Of a stretch of DNA of 64,000 bases, positions 18,962 through 27,702 are shown one piece after another. The stretch is from assembly GCA_046331095.1 (NCBI GenBank), contig JAXLRM010000004.1, forward strand, positions 496,001 through 560,000. Direction: 5' to 3'. A model generated the notes under the pieces. It was not told the DNA's origin. It did no database searches and was given only the letters and a program-made list of their open reading frames with translations. This DNA comes from JAIBAC01 sp046331095 (lineage in GTDB: Bacteria > Actinomycetota > Acidimicrobiia > UBA2766). Every line of letters begins with the position of its first letter. Positions within the stretch are counted from its first letter, which is position 1. Made by a program: the position numbers and the translations under genes.

Positions 18962-19888
18962 GTGACAGCAGCCGACGACCTCGTGGAGCTCGCATCGGCC
19001 CTCGCCGACGTGGGTCGCTTGGTGCGCGACGCGGTCCGCCGCGGCACGACCCAGGGCGATGCCGACGTGGTGCGTGTCGAGGGCGGCGACGAGGTCTTCG
19101 GTGTCGACGTGCGCGCCGAGGCCGAGGTGGTCGCGGGGCTGGCCGGGTTGTGGCGCTGGCCCGGCACTGCGGTCGTCGAGGGCCACGACAGCACCCTCGC
19201 GGTGGGCGGTGACGTGGGCGGGGGGCCGTGGCGCTACATCTGCGACCCCGTCGACGGGAGCCGCGTCCTCCTCGCGGGCAAGCGCAGCGCCTGGGTTCTC
19301 CTCGGGGCCGGCCGCGAGGCGGGGACACTGGAAGACCTCGAGGTCGGGGCGGCGGTCGAGATCCCCTGCGCGGATGCCGCTCGCGGGACGGTCGCGTGGG
19401 CGGTGCGAGGCGGACCCGTCGATGCCCGTCGCGACGACCTCTCCGATCGGGGCCGGTCCGTGCCGTTCGTGCTCACCCCGCGCGAGACCCCCGGTGTGGC
19501 GCGCTCGTTCGTCTCGGTGGTGCGCGGTCTGCACCGACCGCGTGTTCCGCTTGCTGCGTGGGAGGATGCCGTGCTCGGCCACCTCGACGTGCCCGTCTTC
19601 GAGGACGCATACCTCTGCACCGGCGGCCAGCTCATGGGCCTCGCCACCGGCGCCGACGCGGCGGTGTTCGACCCGCGCCCGTTGGTGGCGGGCAGTACCG
19701 GCCTGTGCGCGCATCCCTACGACCTCGCCGCGATCGTCGTCGCACGCTCCGCCGGGGTCGTCGTCGAGGCACTCCCGCCGGGGCCGCTCGACGTACCGCT
19801 CGACACGACGACCGACGTGGCCTGGGCGGGATATGCCAACGAGCACGTGGCCGCCGCCCTGCGTCCCCGGGCGGACCTGTTCACGTAG
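18962..19888 (+). CDS. Inositol-monophosphatase-fold protein
   Basis: 308 aa. CDPVDGSRVL near residue 98 matches the metal-binding DPxDG(T/S) motif of the inositol monophosphatase/fructose-bisphosphatase superfamily, VVEGHDS near residue 75 sits where the family has an acidic metal ligand, and HPYDLAAIVVARSAGVV near residue 260 matches the C-terminal D-x-A-A motif. The conserved GEE loop is not clearly seen, so metal chemistry may differ. Likely a sugar- or inositol-phosphate phosphatase or a non-catalytic relative; the substrate is unknown. Converges on an SDR gene across 9 bp. Confidence 0.65.
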   Translation: MTAADDLVELASALADVGRLVRDAVRRGTTQGDADVVRVEGGDEVFGVDVRAEAEVVAGLAGLWRWPGTAVVEGHDSTLAVGGDVGGGPWRYICDPVDGSRVLLAGKRSAWVLLGAGREAGTLEDLEVGAAVEIPCADAARGTVAWAVRGGPVDARRDDLSDRGRSVPFVLTPRETPGVARSFVSVVRGLHRPRVPLAAWEDAVLGHLDVPVFEDAYLCTGGQLMGLATGADAAVFDPRPLVAGSTGLCAHPYDLAAIVVARSAGVVVEALPPGPLDVPLDTTTDVAWAGYANEHVAAALRPRADLFT

Positions 19889-19897
19889 GCGGGCGGG

Positions 19898-20830
19898 TCA
19901 GCCCCCCAGGCGCGGCACCGACGGCGCCTCGCCGTCTGCGAGCGTGGGCTCCGTCGAGGTGCCGGAGCCGGGCTCGGTGCCGAGGAGCACGTCGACGGTC
20001 GCCTGCGGCATGGCGCCGGCCATCATCGAGTAGCGGCCGCAGAACGCGAACCCCCCTGCGCCGTCGGCGACGATCGTGTTGCCCCCGAACCACGCCGCCG
20101 CGTCCGTGCACAGGAGCGTGACCGCCTCGGCCATGTCGTCGGGAGAGCAAGTGCGGCGCATCGGGTGGGTGAGGCGTTCGAGTCCGGCGGCGCGCTCGTA
20201 CAGCGGCCCGAGCATCATCTGCAGGGACTCGCCGTCGATCCATCCCGGGTTCACGCCGACGACCGTGACGCCGCGCTCGCCGAGCTCGCACTGGAGGTAG
20301 CGCACGAGTGTCTCCATCGCGGACTTCGCCGCCGCGAGGATCCCGTGCGCGGGGATCCACACCTCGGTGTCGGCGCCGCTCACCGCGACGACGCGCCCGC
20401 CACCGCCGGCCTCCATCAAGGGGACCGCGCGCTGGACCGCGTGCAGGAAGCCCGTGACCGAGATCGCGAACGTGCGCTCGACGTGGCGCGCTTCGGCGTC
20501 CATGAGGTTGCGGAAGCTCGTGGCGGCCGCGTTGGCGACGAGCACGTCGAGGTGGCCGACGTCGGCCGCGACCGTGTCGAAGACCGCGTCGATGGAGTCG
20601 ACGGAGCCCATGTCGAGCTCGACGACGTCGCAGCGGACGCCGCTCCTGCGCACTTCGGCCGCGACCGCGGCGGCCGCGTCGGCGTGCCTGCGGTAGGTCA
20701 CGATCACGTCGGCGCCGGCGGCACCGATACGGCGGGCCACGGCGGCGCCGAGGCCGCGCGAGGAGCCGGTGACGAGAGCGACCTTGCCGCTCAGGTCGGT
20801 GCGGGGGGCGGGGACGGGGTCGGTGTTCAT
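19898..20830 (-). CDS. Atypical short-chain dehydrogenase without catalytic Tyr
   Basis: 310 aa. Rossmann motif TGSSRGLG near residue 22, NAAA instead of NNAG, and AVSGADTE for the Ser region. The position of the catalytic YxxxK reads LAAAK, so Tyr is Leu; in the alternative Y-x6-K spacing of FabL-type enoyl reductases the Tyr is His (HGILAAAK). A roughly 55-residue C-terminal extension follows the usual end of the fold (VADGAGGFAF). It may bind NAD(P) without classic catalysis or belong to an enoyl-reductase-like branch. Downstream of the mannosidase by 28 bp on the same strand, so possibly co-transcribed. Confidence 0.75.
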   Translation of the reverse strand: MNTDPVPAPRTDLSGKVALVTGSSRGLGAAVARRIGAAGADVIVTYRRHADAAAAVAAEVRRSGVRCDVVELDMGSVDSIDAVFDTVAADVGHLDVLVANAAATSFRNLMDAEARHVERTFAISVTGFLHAVQRAVPLMEAGGGGRVVAVSGADTEVWIPAHGILAAAKSAMETLVRYLQCELGERGVTVVGVNPGWIDGESLQMMLGPLYERAAGLERLTHPMRRTCSPDDMAEAVTLLCTDAAAWFGGNTIVADGAGGFAFCGRYSMMAGAMPQATVDVLLGTEPGSGTSTEPTLADGEAPSVPRLGG

Positions 20831-20858
20831 GCAGGTCCGCTTCGGTGGGGACTGTGGC

Positions 20859-23702
20859 CTACCACTCCAGTGTGGCGATCTGCCACGGCGCCAGGTCGAC
20901 GCTCCCGCCAGGGGCGGCCCCGATGACGGCGCCGCTGAGGTCCACGACGCTCGGGTCGGCGGAGACCCCGGCCTGACCGGCGAACCACGGCTCCGGCAGC
21001 GCCTCGACACGGCAGTGGTCGCCCGACAGGTTCACGAGACGCAGCTCCGGGCGGTCGTCGACCGTCACCCCGAAGGCCGTCACGGCAGCGGCCGGTGGCA
21101 CGGACAGGCGCAGCGGCGCACCCGAGGCGCCGAGGTCGCCGTCGGGATTGTCGCGCACGACCCGCGTCCGCAACGGGTGTGCGAACCGTTCGGCAGCCGT
21201 GGTGGTCGTCGCAGGATCGAAGCCGCCGCCGTGGACCGCGATGCCGAGGCGGAGGCCGTGGGGTCCGAGCGATTGCGCGTGCCTCACCGGCAGGAGCGGT
21301 CCGGCGGCGTTGGGCCGCATCGACGGTGCCGCCCGCGACAGGTAACCGGTAGCGCGGACCAAGGTCACTGCGAGTTCCGCTCCGTCGGGCACCTCGTACT
21401 CGACCACCTGATCGCAGAGCAGCGTGAGCCCCGCGCCGCCGGGGCCGGTGCAGTCCACGAAGCGGTGCGCGGGGTAGGTGGCGAGGGCGTGTTCCTGGGG
21501 GCCGCCTTCGGCTGCGAGGCCGCGCGTGACGGTCCCGAACGCGCAGCCCGCCGTCGACGCAGGGACCGGCTCGGGCAGGGGCAGGTGGATCCGCAGCCTG
21601 TGGTCGCAGGCGGTGTTCTCGAACTCGACGTCGACGTCGACGACGTCCTCGCCGGCGGTGAGGGTGACCGTCGTCCTGACGTCCAGCGCCACGTGCTCGT
21701 CCGCGCGAGCGTGGTCCCCTGCGGCCAGCGACGCGGGGACGAGGTAGCGCCGCTCCACGCACACGGACCTGCGTGGCAGCGGTGTGTCGCCGGCCTCGAC
21801 CGCGGCGACGAGGACCGAGACCGGGACGTCCACGCGCGAGTCCAGCGCCGGCGGCGACCAGTTGTACGTGTCGCCGGCATCGCCGCCGTCGCAGAGGCGT
21901 CCGAGACCGGCCGCAGAGACGCCCGTCGCGAGGTCGGTGACCGTGAAGGTCCCGTCGGGCGCGAACACGACCTCGACCGTTTCACTCGACAGGGTGGGTG
22001 CGGCGTCCGCGTTCCAGCGCACCGCTGCCGTGGGGGCTTCCGGAGTGCCCGGCACTGCACGCAGGGTCGTCCACCCCAGCGGGGGCACCGGCGGGGTGCG
22101 CACGAGAACCCGCTGTGTCGGGAGCCGCACGAGCTGGACGTGGAACTCGCGGCCCGGGTTCGCGTCGACGAGGCCGACGACCGCGGCCTCGAGTGCCTCG
22201 GCGTCGAGGTGGCCCCGCATCTGCGGCTCGGCGCGCAGCACGACCTCGACGACGTCGTCGGAAGCGTCGACGTCGACGTGGTTGACGAACACGTCGCCGT
22301 ACTCCCGCGTGCGCAGCAGGGGTAGGTAGCCCATGACCTGGTCGCCGGTCAGGGTGGTGTCGAGCATCACCTCGGACTGCCACGCGAGCGGGACGCCTTC
22401 GTGGACGGTGCCGTCGGGGGCCTCCAGCGCGGCCGGCCGCGGTTCGGGCGCGGTCGTGTCCCAGTGCACCGGCACATCGAGGGTCAGCACCTCGCTGCGT
22501 GCGAACGGCGACGGGTTCCAGACGACGACGGAGTGCTCCCCCGGCCCGAGGCGGGAGTCGTGCACCCGTGAGGCAAGCGCGGCCAGGGCGCGGCGACCGA
22601 GGCCCTCAGCGATCTCGGCCGCCTCGAGGTAGCGGTGCGTGACCGCCGTCATCGTCTCGTCGGACGAGCACGAGCAGATCGAGTCGTGCGCCGAGTTGAG
22701 GACCAGGTGCGACCACGCGAGGTCGACGATCGCTGCCGGCGCCGGTGTGCCCGCCACGAGGCAGAGCGGTTCCGCGTACCGCTCCATGGCGCGCTCTGCC
22801 CTTGCCTGCAGGCCCTTGAGGTCGACGCGCGTCGACGTCACGCCCATGAGCACGTTCGCACGGCTGCCGCTGCGCATCTCACCGTCGACCAGCGGCAGGC
22901 CGTCGGCGCCGACGACCTCGGCCACCGCGTCGAAGTACTCCGGCAGCGACGAGACGCGCACCTCCACTCCGAGCGCCGACGACGCCGACGCGGCGGCGGC
23001 AACGGCGGCAGGCAGGCCGCGTTGGGCAGGCCAGTGGTCGGTGCCGCACATCGCGAGGACGTGGCCGGGCGGGGCGAAGGCGGACTGCTCGTCGACGAGC
23101 GCACGCGCGCGCACGGCGAGGGCGTCGGCGTCGAGCGGGAGCGCGACCGCGTTCGAGTACGAGGCAGCCAGGAACGCGGTGAGCACCTCGGTGCCGTCGA
23201 GTGCGCGCCAGCGGAACAAGGCGCGGTCCACGCGAGCAGGTACTCCGCGCCATACCACCGCCCGGTCGAGGCCCGCGAGGGCGAGGATCTGGGGCATCTG
23301 CGCGGTGTGGCCGAACATGTCGGGCAGGTACCCGACCGGCATCGGCTCGCCGAGCTCGCGCGCACGCCGCAGGCCACGACGGACGTTGCGCAGCAGCGTC
23401 TCGCCCGAGGGGAGCAGCTCGTCGGGCAGGACGGTGAGCGGACCCAGGCCGACGCGTCCGGCGGCGGCGAGGCGCGCGATGTCGGGTTCGCGTTCGGGCC
23501 TGACCGCCAGGTAGTCGTCGACCATCGCCACCTGCCCGTCGAGCAGGAACCGCATCCCGGGGTCGGCGTCGAGGATGTCGAGCAGTTCGTCGAGGGTGTC
23601 CACGAGGCGGAGGCGGAACGACTGGAACGGCTCGTACCACTCCCGGTCCCAGTGGGTGTGCGCGATCACGTGGAGTTGGGTCGGCGTGGCGGCGGCGTCC
23701 AT
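20859..23702 (-). CDS. GH38-type alpha-mannosidase
   Basis: 947 aa, removes alpha-linked mannose from glycans. Catalytic domain motifs in order: HTHWDREWY near residue 15 (zinc His/Asp), GYLPDMFGHTAQ near 125 (nucleophile Asp), CGTDHWPAQ near 225, and LNSAHDSICS near 345 (zinc His). The rest is the long beta-rich GH38 C-terminal part. No signal peptide, so cytoplasmic turnover of imported or internal mannose glycans is likely. ATG 23702 is preceded after 6 bases by TACCTT on the minus strand. Divergent from an RpiB-like gene, possibly a sugar-catabolic pair. Confidence 0.88.
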   Translation of the reverse strand: MDAAATPTQLHVIAHTHWDREWYEPFQSFRLRLVDTLDELLDILDADPGMRFLLDGQVAMVDDYLAVRPEREPDIARLAAAGRVGLGPLTVLPDELLPSGETLLRNVRRGLRRARELGEPMPVGYLPDMFGHTAQMPQILALAGLDRAVVWRGVPARVDRALFRWRALDGTEVLTAFLAASYSNAVALPLDADALAVRARALVDEQSAFAPPGHVLAMCGTDHWPAQRGLPAAVAAAASASSALGVEVRVSSLPEYFDAVAEVVGADGLPLVDGEMRSGSRANVLMGVTSTRVDLKGLQARAERAMERYAEPLCLVAGTPAPAAIVDLAWSHLVLNSAHDSICSCSSDETMTAVTHRYLEAAEIAEGLGRRALAALASRVHDSRLGPGEHSVVVWNPSPFARSEVLTLDVPVHWDTTAPEPRPAALEAPDGTVHEGVPLAWQSEVMLDTTLTGDQVMGYLPLLRTREYGDVFVNHVDVDASDDVVEVVLRAEPQMRGHLDAEALEAAVVGLVDANPGREFHVQLVRLPTQRVLVRTPPVPPLGWTTLRAVPGTPEAPTAAVRWNADAAPTLSSETVEVVFAPDGTFTVTDLATGVSAAGLGRLCDGGDAGDTYNWSPPALDSRVDVPVSVLVAAVEAGDTPLPRRSVCVERRYLVPASLAAGDHARADEHVALDVRTTVTLTAGEDVVDVDVEFENTACDHRLRIHLPLPEPVPASTAGCAFGTVTRGLAAEGGPQEHALATYPAHRFVDCTGPGGAGLTLLCDQVVEYEVPDGAELAVTLVRATGYLSRAAPSMRPNAAGPLLPVRHAQSLGPHGLRLGIAVHGGGFDPATTTTAAERFAHPLRTRVVRDNPDGDLGASGAPLRLSVPPAAAVTAFGVTVDDRPELRLVNLSGDHCRVEALPEPWFAGQAGVSADPSVVDLSGAVIGAAPGGSVDLAPWQIATLEW

Positions 23703-23708
23703 GCTGGC

Positions 23709-23714
23709 AAGGTA
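23709..23714 (-). promoter_or_regulatory. -10-like TACCTT, leaderless
   Basis: TACCTT on the minus strand, 6 bases before ATG 23702 of the mannosidase. Confidence 0.5.
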
Positions 23715-23739
23715 GATGCAGTCGGCAGGAGGCGGTTCC

Positions 23740-24183
23740 ATGCGCGTGGTGGTGGGCAGCGACGAGCGCACCGAGCTGACCGACGCCGTCGTGGCCGATC
23801 TGGCCGAGAGGGGTCACGAACTCGTGCTCGTGGGTCCACTCGCAGGTGAGGACTTCGAGTGGGCGGACGTCGGCCGCCTCGTGGGCGAGGCGGTCGCGTC
23901 GGGCGGCGCCGAGTGCGGTGTCTGCTTCTGCTGGACCGGCACCGGCGTGTCGATCGCCGCGAACAAGGTCGCGGGCGTGCGGGCTGCGCTGTGCTCCGAC
24001 GCCGCGACCGCGCGCGGCGCGCGGCGCTGGAACGACGCCAACGTGCTCGTCATGAGCCTGCGCGCGGTGGCCCCGGCGATCGGGCGCGAGATGCTCGACG
24101 CCTGGTTCGGCACCGATGCCGACCCTGCAGAGGCGGCCAACGTCGCCAAGGTGTCGGGCCCCCGAGGCCCGACGTGCAGCTAA
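23740..24183 (+). CDS. RpiB/LacAB-family sugar-phosphate isomerase-like protein
   Basis: 147 aa. GVSIAANKVAGVRAALCSD and NDANVLVMSLR are hallmark RpiB segments, and the active-site Cys is kept in CFCWTGTG near residue 68. Two usual catalytic or phosphate-binding positions differ: GSDHAG reads GSDERT, and the His before NDAN is Trp. Ring opening by canonical RpiB needs that His, so this is probably a paralogue with another substrate. GGAGG sits 6 to 7 bases before ATG 23740. The divergent GH38 gene suggests a sugar-related role. Confidence 0.8.
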   Translation: MRVVVGSDERTELTDAVVADLAERGHELVLVGPLAGEDFEWADVGRLVGEAVASGGAECGVCFCWTGTGVSIAANKVAGVRAALCSDAATARGARRWNDANVLVMSLRAVAPAIGREMLDAWFGTDADPAEAANVAKVSGPRGPTCS

Positions 24184-24225
24184 TGTGATCTGACCTTCGC
24201 AGCCAACCTCCGGGAGCGATTCTCG

Positions 24226-24522
24226 ATGTCGACATATGTGATGCTCTCCACACTGGGACCCGAGGGGATGGACACGCTGGCGCACCGCCCCGAGCGGGTC
24301 AAGGCCGTCAACGAAGAGGTGGAGGCGATGGGTGCCCAGGTCGTGACCCAGTACGCCTTGTTGGGTCAGTTCGACTTCATGACCGTGCTCGAGGCGCCCG
24401 ACATCCAGACCGTCGCGCGGGTGGCCACCGCGCTCGGGTCGCGTGGCACCCTCAAGACGATCACCCTCGCCGCGATGCCCGTGGACGACTTCATCGAGGC
24501 GATCCGCCAGTCACAGGCCTGA
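24226..24522 (+). CDS. GYD-domain protein
   Basis: 98 aa, a ferredoxin-like fold of the GYD family (Pfam PF08734), function unknown. Diagnostic segments are STLGPEGMDTL, VVTQYALLGQFDFMTVLEAPD and ATALGSRGTLKTITLAAMP. TAATGT at 24182-24187 is a plausible -10 with a 38-base leader containing GGGAG before ATG 24226. Stand-alone or a second gene after the RpiB-like one (42 bp). Confidence 0.85.
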   Translation: MSTYVMLSTLGPEGMDTLAHRPERVKAVNEEVEAMGAQVVTQYALLGQFDFMTVLEAPDIQTVARVATALGSRGTLKTITLAAMPVDDFIEAIRQSQA

Positions 24523-24525
24523 GTC

Positions 24526-24747
24526 CTAGCGGTACCACCACATGCCGCCTTTGCGCTCCCGCCTGATCTCCTCCCAGTCGAACTCGCGGGGCAGGACCAT
24601 CCCGTCGGACTCGCGGCGCACCTTGTAACGCGCCCCGGGGCCGTCCTCGCCGTCGGTGCCGCCACCGATGATCTCGGAGATCTCGAAGCCGCTCGCCCAC
24701 GACCGGTCGAACTGACTGCGTACCTCGACCTTGGTCCCGACCTTCAC
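24526..24747 (-). CDS. Small conserved-looking protein, unknown
   Basis: 73 aa, not recognised. Sequence KVGTKVEVRSQFDRSWASGF opens a small beta-barrel-like protein ending in KGGMWWYR; charge is balanced and there is no signal or membrane segment. The opening resembles SH3-like or Tudor-like barrels. GTG 24747 is chosen with GGAG 7 to 8 bases upstream; the same frame is open further upstream without support. It converges on the GYD gene with 3 bp between stops. Confidence 0.6.
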   Translation of the reverse strand: MKVGTKVEVRSQFDRSWASGFEISEIIGGGTDGEDGPGARYKVRRESDGMVLPREFDWEEIRRERKGGMWWYR

Positions 24748-24877
24748 GTGGGCTCCGACTCGACCTGCCGACTGCCTGGAGTTGACAGAGCCTACCCATG
24801 TGTGGAGGGAATCAGGACGGCGGATGTCGTGTTTGGTGCTATCAAGTGCCCCGGCAACGAGATCGTCAGGAGTGCCC

Positions 24878-25105
24878 GTGCCAGGACCTCCCACGGATAC
24901 AGCCCAATTGGCACCTGCGCCCACGGACCTCGAGTCCGTGGTCGCGCTCGTGCTCGAGGCCGGCCTCGCCGAGGACGCCGCGACCGCGCGTCTCCTCGTC
25001 GACCTCGACGTCGTCCGCGTCGATTCGCTCGCCTCGGATGCCTCGAAGTACCTGGTCAACGTCAACGGCCGCCAAGCCGTCGTGGGAGCTCCGCGCACCA
25101 ACTGA
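24878..25105 (+). CDS. Small protein, unknown
   Basis: 75 aa, unrecognised. Predicted mostly helical in the middle (LESVVALVLEAGLAEDAATA) and ending in KYLVNVNGRQAVVGAPRTN, with balanced charge. The start is GTG 24878, five bases after AGGAG; GTG 24872 is the alternative. It lies 48 bp before the glycosyltransferase and is separated from it by the palindrome at 25130-25154. Confidence 0.5.
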   Translation: MPGPPTDTAQLAPAPTDLESVVALVLEAGLAEDAATARLLVDLDVVRVDSLASDASKYLVNVNGRQAVVGAPRTN

Positions 25106-25129
25106 AGCCGCCCTGCTTGCGTCACAGGT

Positions 25130-25154
25130 CCTGATTAGGGCACCCTTAGTCAGG
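25130..25154. promoter_or_regulatory. Imperfect palindrome at the glycosyltransferase start
   Basis: CCTGATTAGGG and CCCTTAGTCAGG form an imperfect dyad (one mismatch, one extra base) around CA, touching the GTG start at 25154. It shares the core TTAGGNCACCCT with the iron-box-like site at 28236-28254. A repressor site or a structured mRNA 5' end are both possible. Confidence 0.5.
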
Positions 25155-27286
25155 TGCGTCGGCAGTCCTTCATCCAGGGGTGGTGCTGGCGGTGGCGCTG
25201 GGGCCTTGTCGCTGCCGTGGTCTGGCTTGCAGGCTGCGCGGCAGTTCCGGTGTGGGGCGCCTCCAACCGCCTCGTGGGCGACGAGCCCCACTACCTGCTG
25301 ACGACCGCGTCGCTGGTCTTCGACGGTGACGTCGACCTCGCGGACGACTACGCCACGCGGTCGTACACCGCGTACCACGCGTCCACGCTCGCCCCTCAGG
25401 ACGCCGCCCGTGACGACGGGTCGAGACTCACGCCCCACGGCGTCGGCCTGTCGCTGCTGCTGGTGCCCGGATACGCGATCGGGGGCTGGGTGGGCGCCCG
25501 CGTCGAGCTCGCGCTCCTCGCCGCTCTCGTACTCGCCGGCGCCGGGGTCCTCGCCGAGCGCTTCGTGTCCGAACCGCGCTGGGCGGCGCCGGCAGCCGCG
25601 GTGGCGCTCGGCGTGTCGGCACCACTCTGGATCTACTCGACGCAGGTCTATCCAGAGGTGCCTGCAGCGGGTCTCGTCGTCGCGGCCGCCCTCGTGGTCA
25701 CCGGTGACCGGCGCCGCCGGCGCCCGGTGGCAGCCGCGTGCGTGCTGGCCTGCCTCGTCGGCCTCCTCGCCCTCTTGGGGATCAAGTACCTGCCGGTCGC
25801 CGCCGCGCTCGGGGCAGTCGCGCTCGTGCGCTTGCGCCACAGCCGCGCGGCGATGGCGGTCACGTGCGCCGTCTCGGTCGCGCTCGTGTGTGCGGTGTTC
25901 GCGTGGACAGCCGTCGCGTACGGTGGTCCGACCACCTACGCCACCAACCGCCTCTACCAGGGCGCATCGGAGGCGACGATCCTGCAGGACAACGTGGGCG
26001 GCCTCGCGCGGACGCCGCGAGTTGCGGCCCTGCTGTTCGACCGCAACTTCGGGATCGCGCGCTTCGCGCCGTTGTGGGTGCTGGTCGCGGCTGCCGCAGT
26101 AGTGCTCGCGCTGCGGCGACGTTCGAGCTGGCCGCTCTGGGTCCTGGTCGCGGTGCAGTGGGCGACGGCGGTCTGGCTCGCGCTCACGATGCGTGGGTGG
26201 TGGTTCCCGGGCAGGCAGGTCGTGACCGTGCTGCCCTTGCTGGTGCCCGCTGCCGCGTACGCGCTCGCGTTGGTTCCGCGCGTTGGCGGCCTGCTCGCCG
26301 CGTGGTCCGCGCTCTGGGGCGGTGCGCTCGTGTGGGCTCTGGGCACGCGACGCGTGGGCGCGGGACGCGACCCCTTCCTCGCCCCGATCCCCGGCTTCGG
26401 CGCGTTCGGGCGCCTGTTCCCGTCCTTCCACGATCCCGGCGTGGGTGACTGGGTCCGTCTCGCCGGTTGGCTGGGATTGACCGCGGTGACCGGCGTGTGG
26501 CTGTGGCGTGTCTCGGGGCGGGCGCGAGCCCATGGTGGCGCGGTTCCCGCAGCCACCGGAGCAGCTACCGCCGCGGGCGGCGACGCAGCGGGTGCCGGAG
26601 CGGGCGGCGGGCTCGTGGTCGGGTTCCCCGCACGCGACGAGGAGGCCACCGTCGCCGGACTCGTGCGCCGTGCCCAGGCGATCGCGGGCGTGGTCGAGGT
26701 CGTCGTCGTCGACGACCACTCCGTCGACGCGACGCGGGCACGTGCGGTCTCGGCAGGCGCGACGGTCCTCGAACCGGCATCGGGCCATGCCGGCCTCGGC
26801 GCGGCGGTCGGGCGCCTGCTCGCACACGCCCGCGACTCGGGCGCGGCGGCCGTCGCCTTCTTGGACGCCGACGGCGAGTACGCGCCCGAGGACGTCGCCG
26901 CCGTGGCGGAGCCCGTCCTCGCAGGGACGGCCGACTACGTGACCGGGAACCGCTTCGCCGCCGGGGCGCCGGCCGGCATGCCGTTGTGGCGCCGGCTGGG
27001 CAACCGGTGCGGCTCGCTCGTCGTCGGCGCGATCGTGGGAAGGCGCATACACGACTCCCAGAGCGGCATCCGTGTCCTGGGCCGCTCCGCTCTCGACGCC
27101 GGCCGCGTCCGCCACGACTACAACTACGCGCAGGTCCTCACGATCGACCTGTGCAAGCAAGGCTTCCGCATGCAGGAGGTGGCGGTCAGCTACGAGCGTC
27201 GCCGCCACGGCCACACGTACGTGAGGCTGCCGTCGTACCTGCGCCACGTGGTTCCGGCGATGGTCGCCGCGCGGTGGGGACGTTGA
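25154..27286 (+). CDS. Fusion of GT-C membrane glycosyltransferase and GT2 glycosyltransferase
   Basis: 710 aa. Residues 1-475 form about ten to twelve membrane helices with a GDEPHYL motif after the first helix, the acidic loop of GT39/GT83-like polyprenyl-sugar transferases. After a Gly/Ala linker (about 455-490) comes a cytoplasmic GT2 domain: VVGFPARDEEATV, VVVVDDHSVD, the DxD metal motif in FLDADGEYAP, and a C-terminus like dolichyl-phosphate-mannose/glucose synthases (GNRF, RIHDSQSGIR). The fusion suggests one protein that makes and uses a lipid-linked sugar. Stop overlaps the GtrA gene by TTGA. Confidence 0.8.
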   Translation: MRRQSFIQGWCWRWRWGLVAAVVWLAGCAAVPVWGASNRLVGDEPHYLLTTASLVFDGDVDLADDYATRSYTAYHASTLAPQDAARDDGSRLTPHGVGLSLLLVPGYAIGGWVGARVELALLAALVLAGAGVLAERFVSEPRWAAPAAAVALGVSAPLWIYSTQVYPEVPAAGLVVAAALVVTGDRRRRRPVAAACVLACLVGLLALLGIKYLPVAAALGAVALVRLRHSRAAMAVTCAVSVALVCAVFAWTAVAYGGPTTYATNRLYQGASEATILQDNVGGLARTPRVAALLFDRNFGIARFAPLWVLVAAAAVVLALRRRSSWPLWVLVAVQWATAVWLALTMRGWWFPGRQVVTVLPLLVPAAAYALALVPRVGGLLAAWSALWGGALVWALGTRRVGAGRDPFLAPIPGFGAFGRLFPSFHDPGVGDWVRLAGWLGLTAVTGVWLWRVSGRARAHGGAVPAATGAATAAGGDAAGAGAGGGLVVGFPARDEEATVAGLVRRAQAIAGVVEVVVVDDHSVDATRARAVSAGATVLEPASGHAGLGAAVGRLLAHARDSGAAAVAFLDADGEYAPEDVAAVAEPVLAGTADYVTGNRFAAGAPAGMPLWRRLGNRCGSLVVGAIVGRRIHDSQSGIRVLGRSALDAGRVRHDYNYAQVLTIDLCKQGFRMQEVAVSYERRRHGHTYVRLPSYLRHVVPAMVAARWGR

Positions 27287-27702
27287 GCGCGGTCGCGCTG
27301 CGGCGCCTCGGTGGCGAGGCCGTGCGCTTCGCCGCCGTCGGCGTCATCGTCACCGCCGTCGACCTCGTGTCGTTCTGGGCGTTGACGTCATTCTCGGTGG
27401 CCCCACTCGTCGCCAACCCCGTGTCGATGACGGTCCGGCTCTGCCTGGCGTTCTGGCTCACGCGTGTGTGGGTCTTCGCGGACCGCGAGGTGCGCTCGTC
27501 GATGCACGAGGCCGTCTTGTTCCTGGCGGTGGCGGGCCTGAACGTGCTGGCACAGGAGGCGATCCTGTGGGGCGCTACGGCGGTGGCGGGCGGTGCCCTT
27601 TCCCCGGCGGCGGCAACGGCGGTGAAGGCAGTCGCGACCGCGGTGACGTTCGCGGGGCGCTTCGTCCTCAGCCGCAGGTACGTGTTCCGCGCCTCTACTT
27701 GA
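27283..27702 (+). CDS. GtrA-family membrane protein
   Basis: 139 aa with four membrane helices; GtrA proteins are thought to flip polyprenyl-linked sugars. The opening GGEAVRFAAVGVIVTAVDLV and FVLSRRYVF end are typical. Start TTG 27283 overlaps the upstream stop; GTG 27274 is an alternative. Together with the upstream fusion protein it makes a compact set: donor synthesis, flipping and transfer. The stop overlaps that of the convergent lipoprotein gene by 8 bp. Confidence 0.85.
   Translation: MSAVALRRLGGEAVRFAAVGVIVTAVDLVSFWALTSFSVAPLVANPVSMTVRLCLAFWLTRVWVFADREVRSSMHEAVLFLAVAGLNVLAQEAILWGATAVAGGALSPAAATAVKAVATAVTFAGRFVLSRRYVFRAST

Noticed and set aside
24782..24787. TTGACA as a -35 box for the 24878 gene
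   Set aside because: No acceptable -10 hexamer was found at 16-19 bases spacing.
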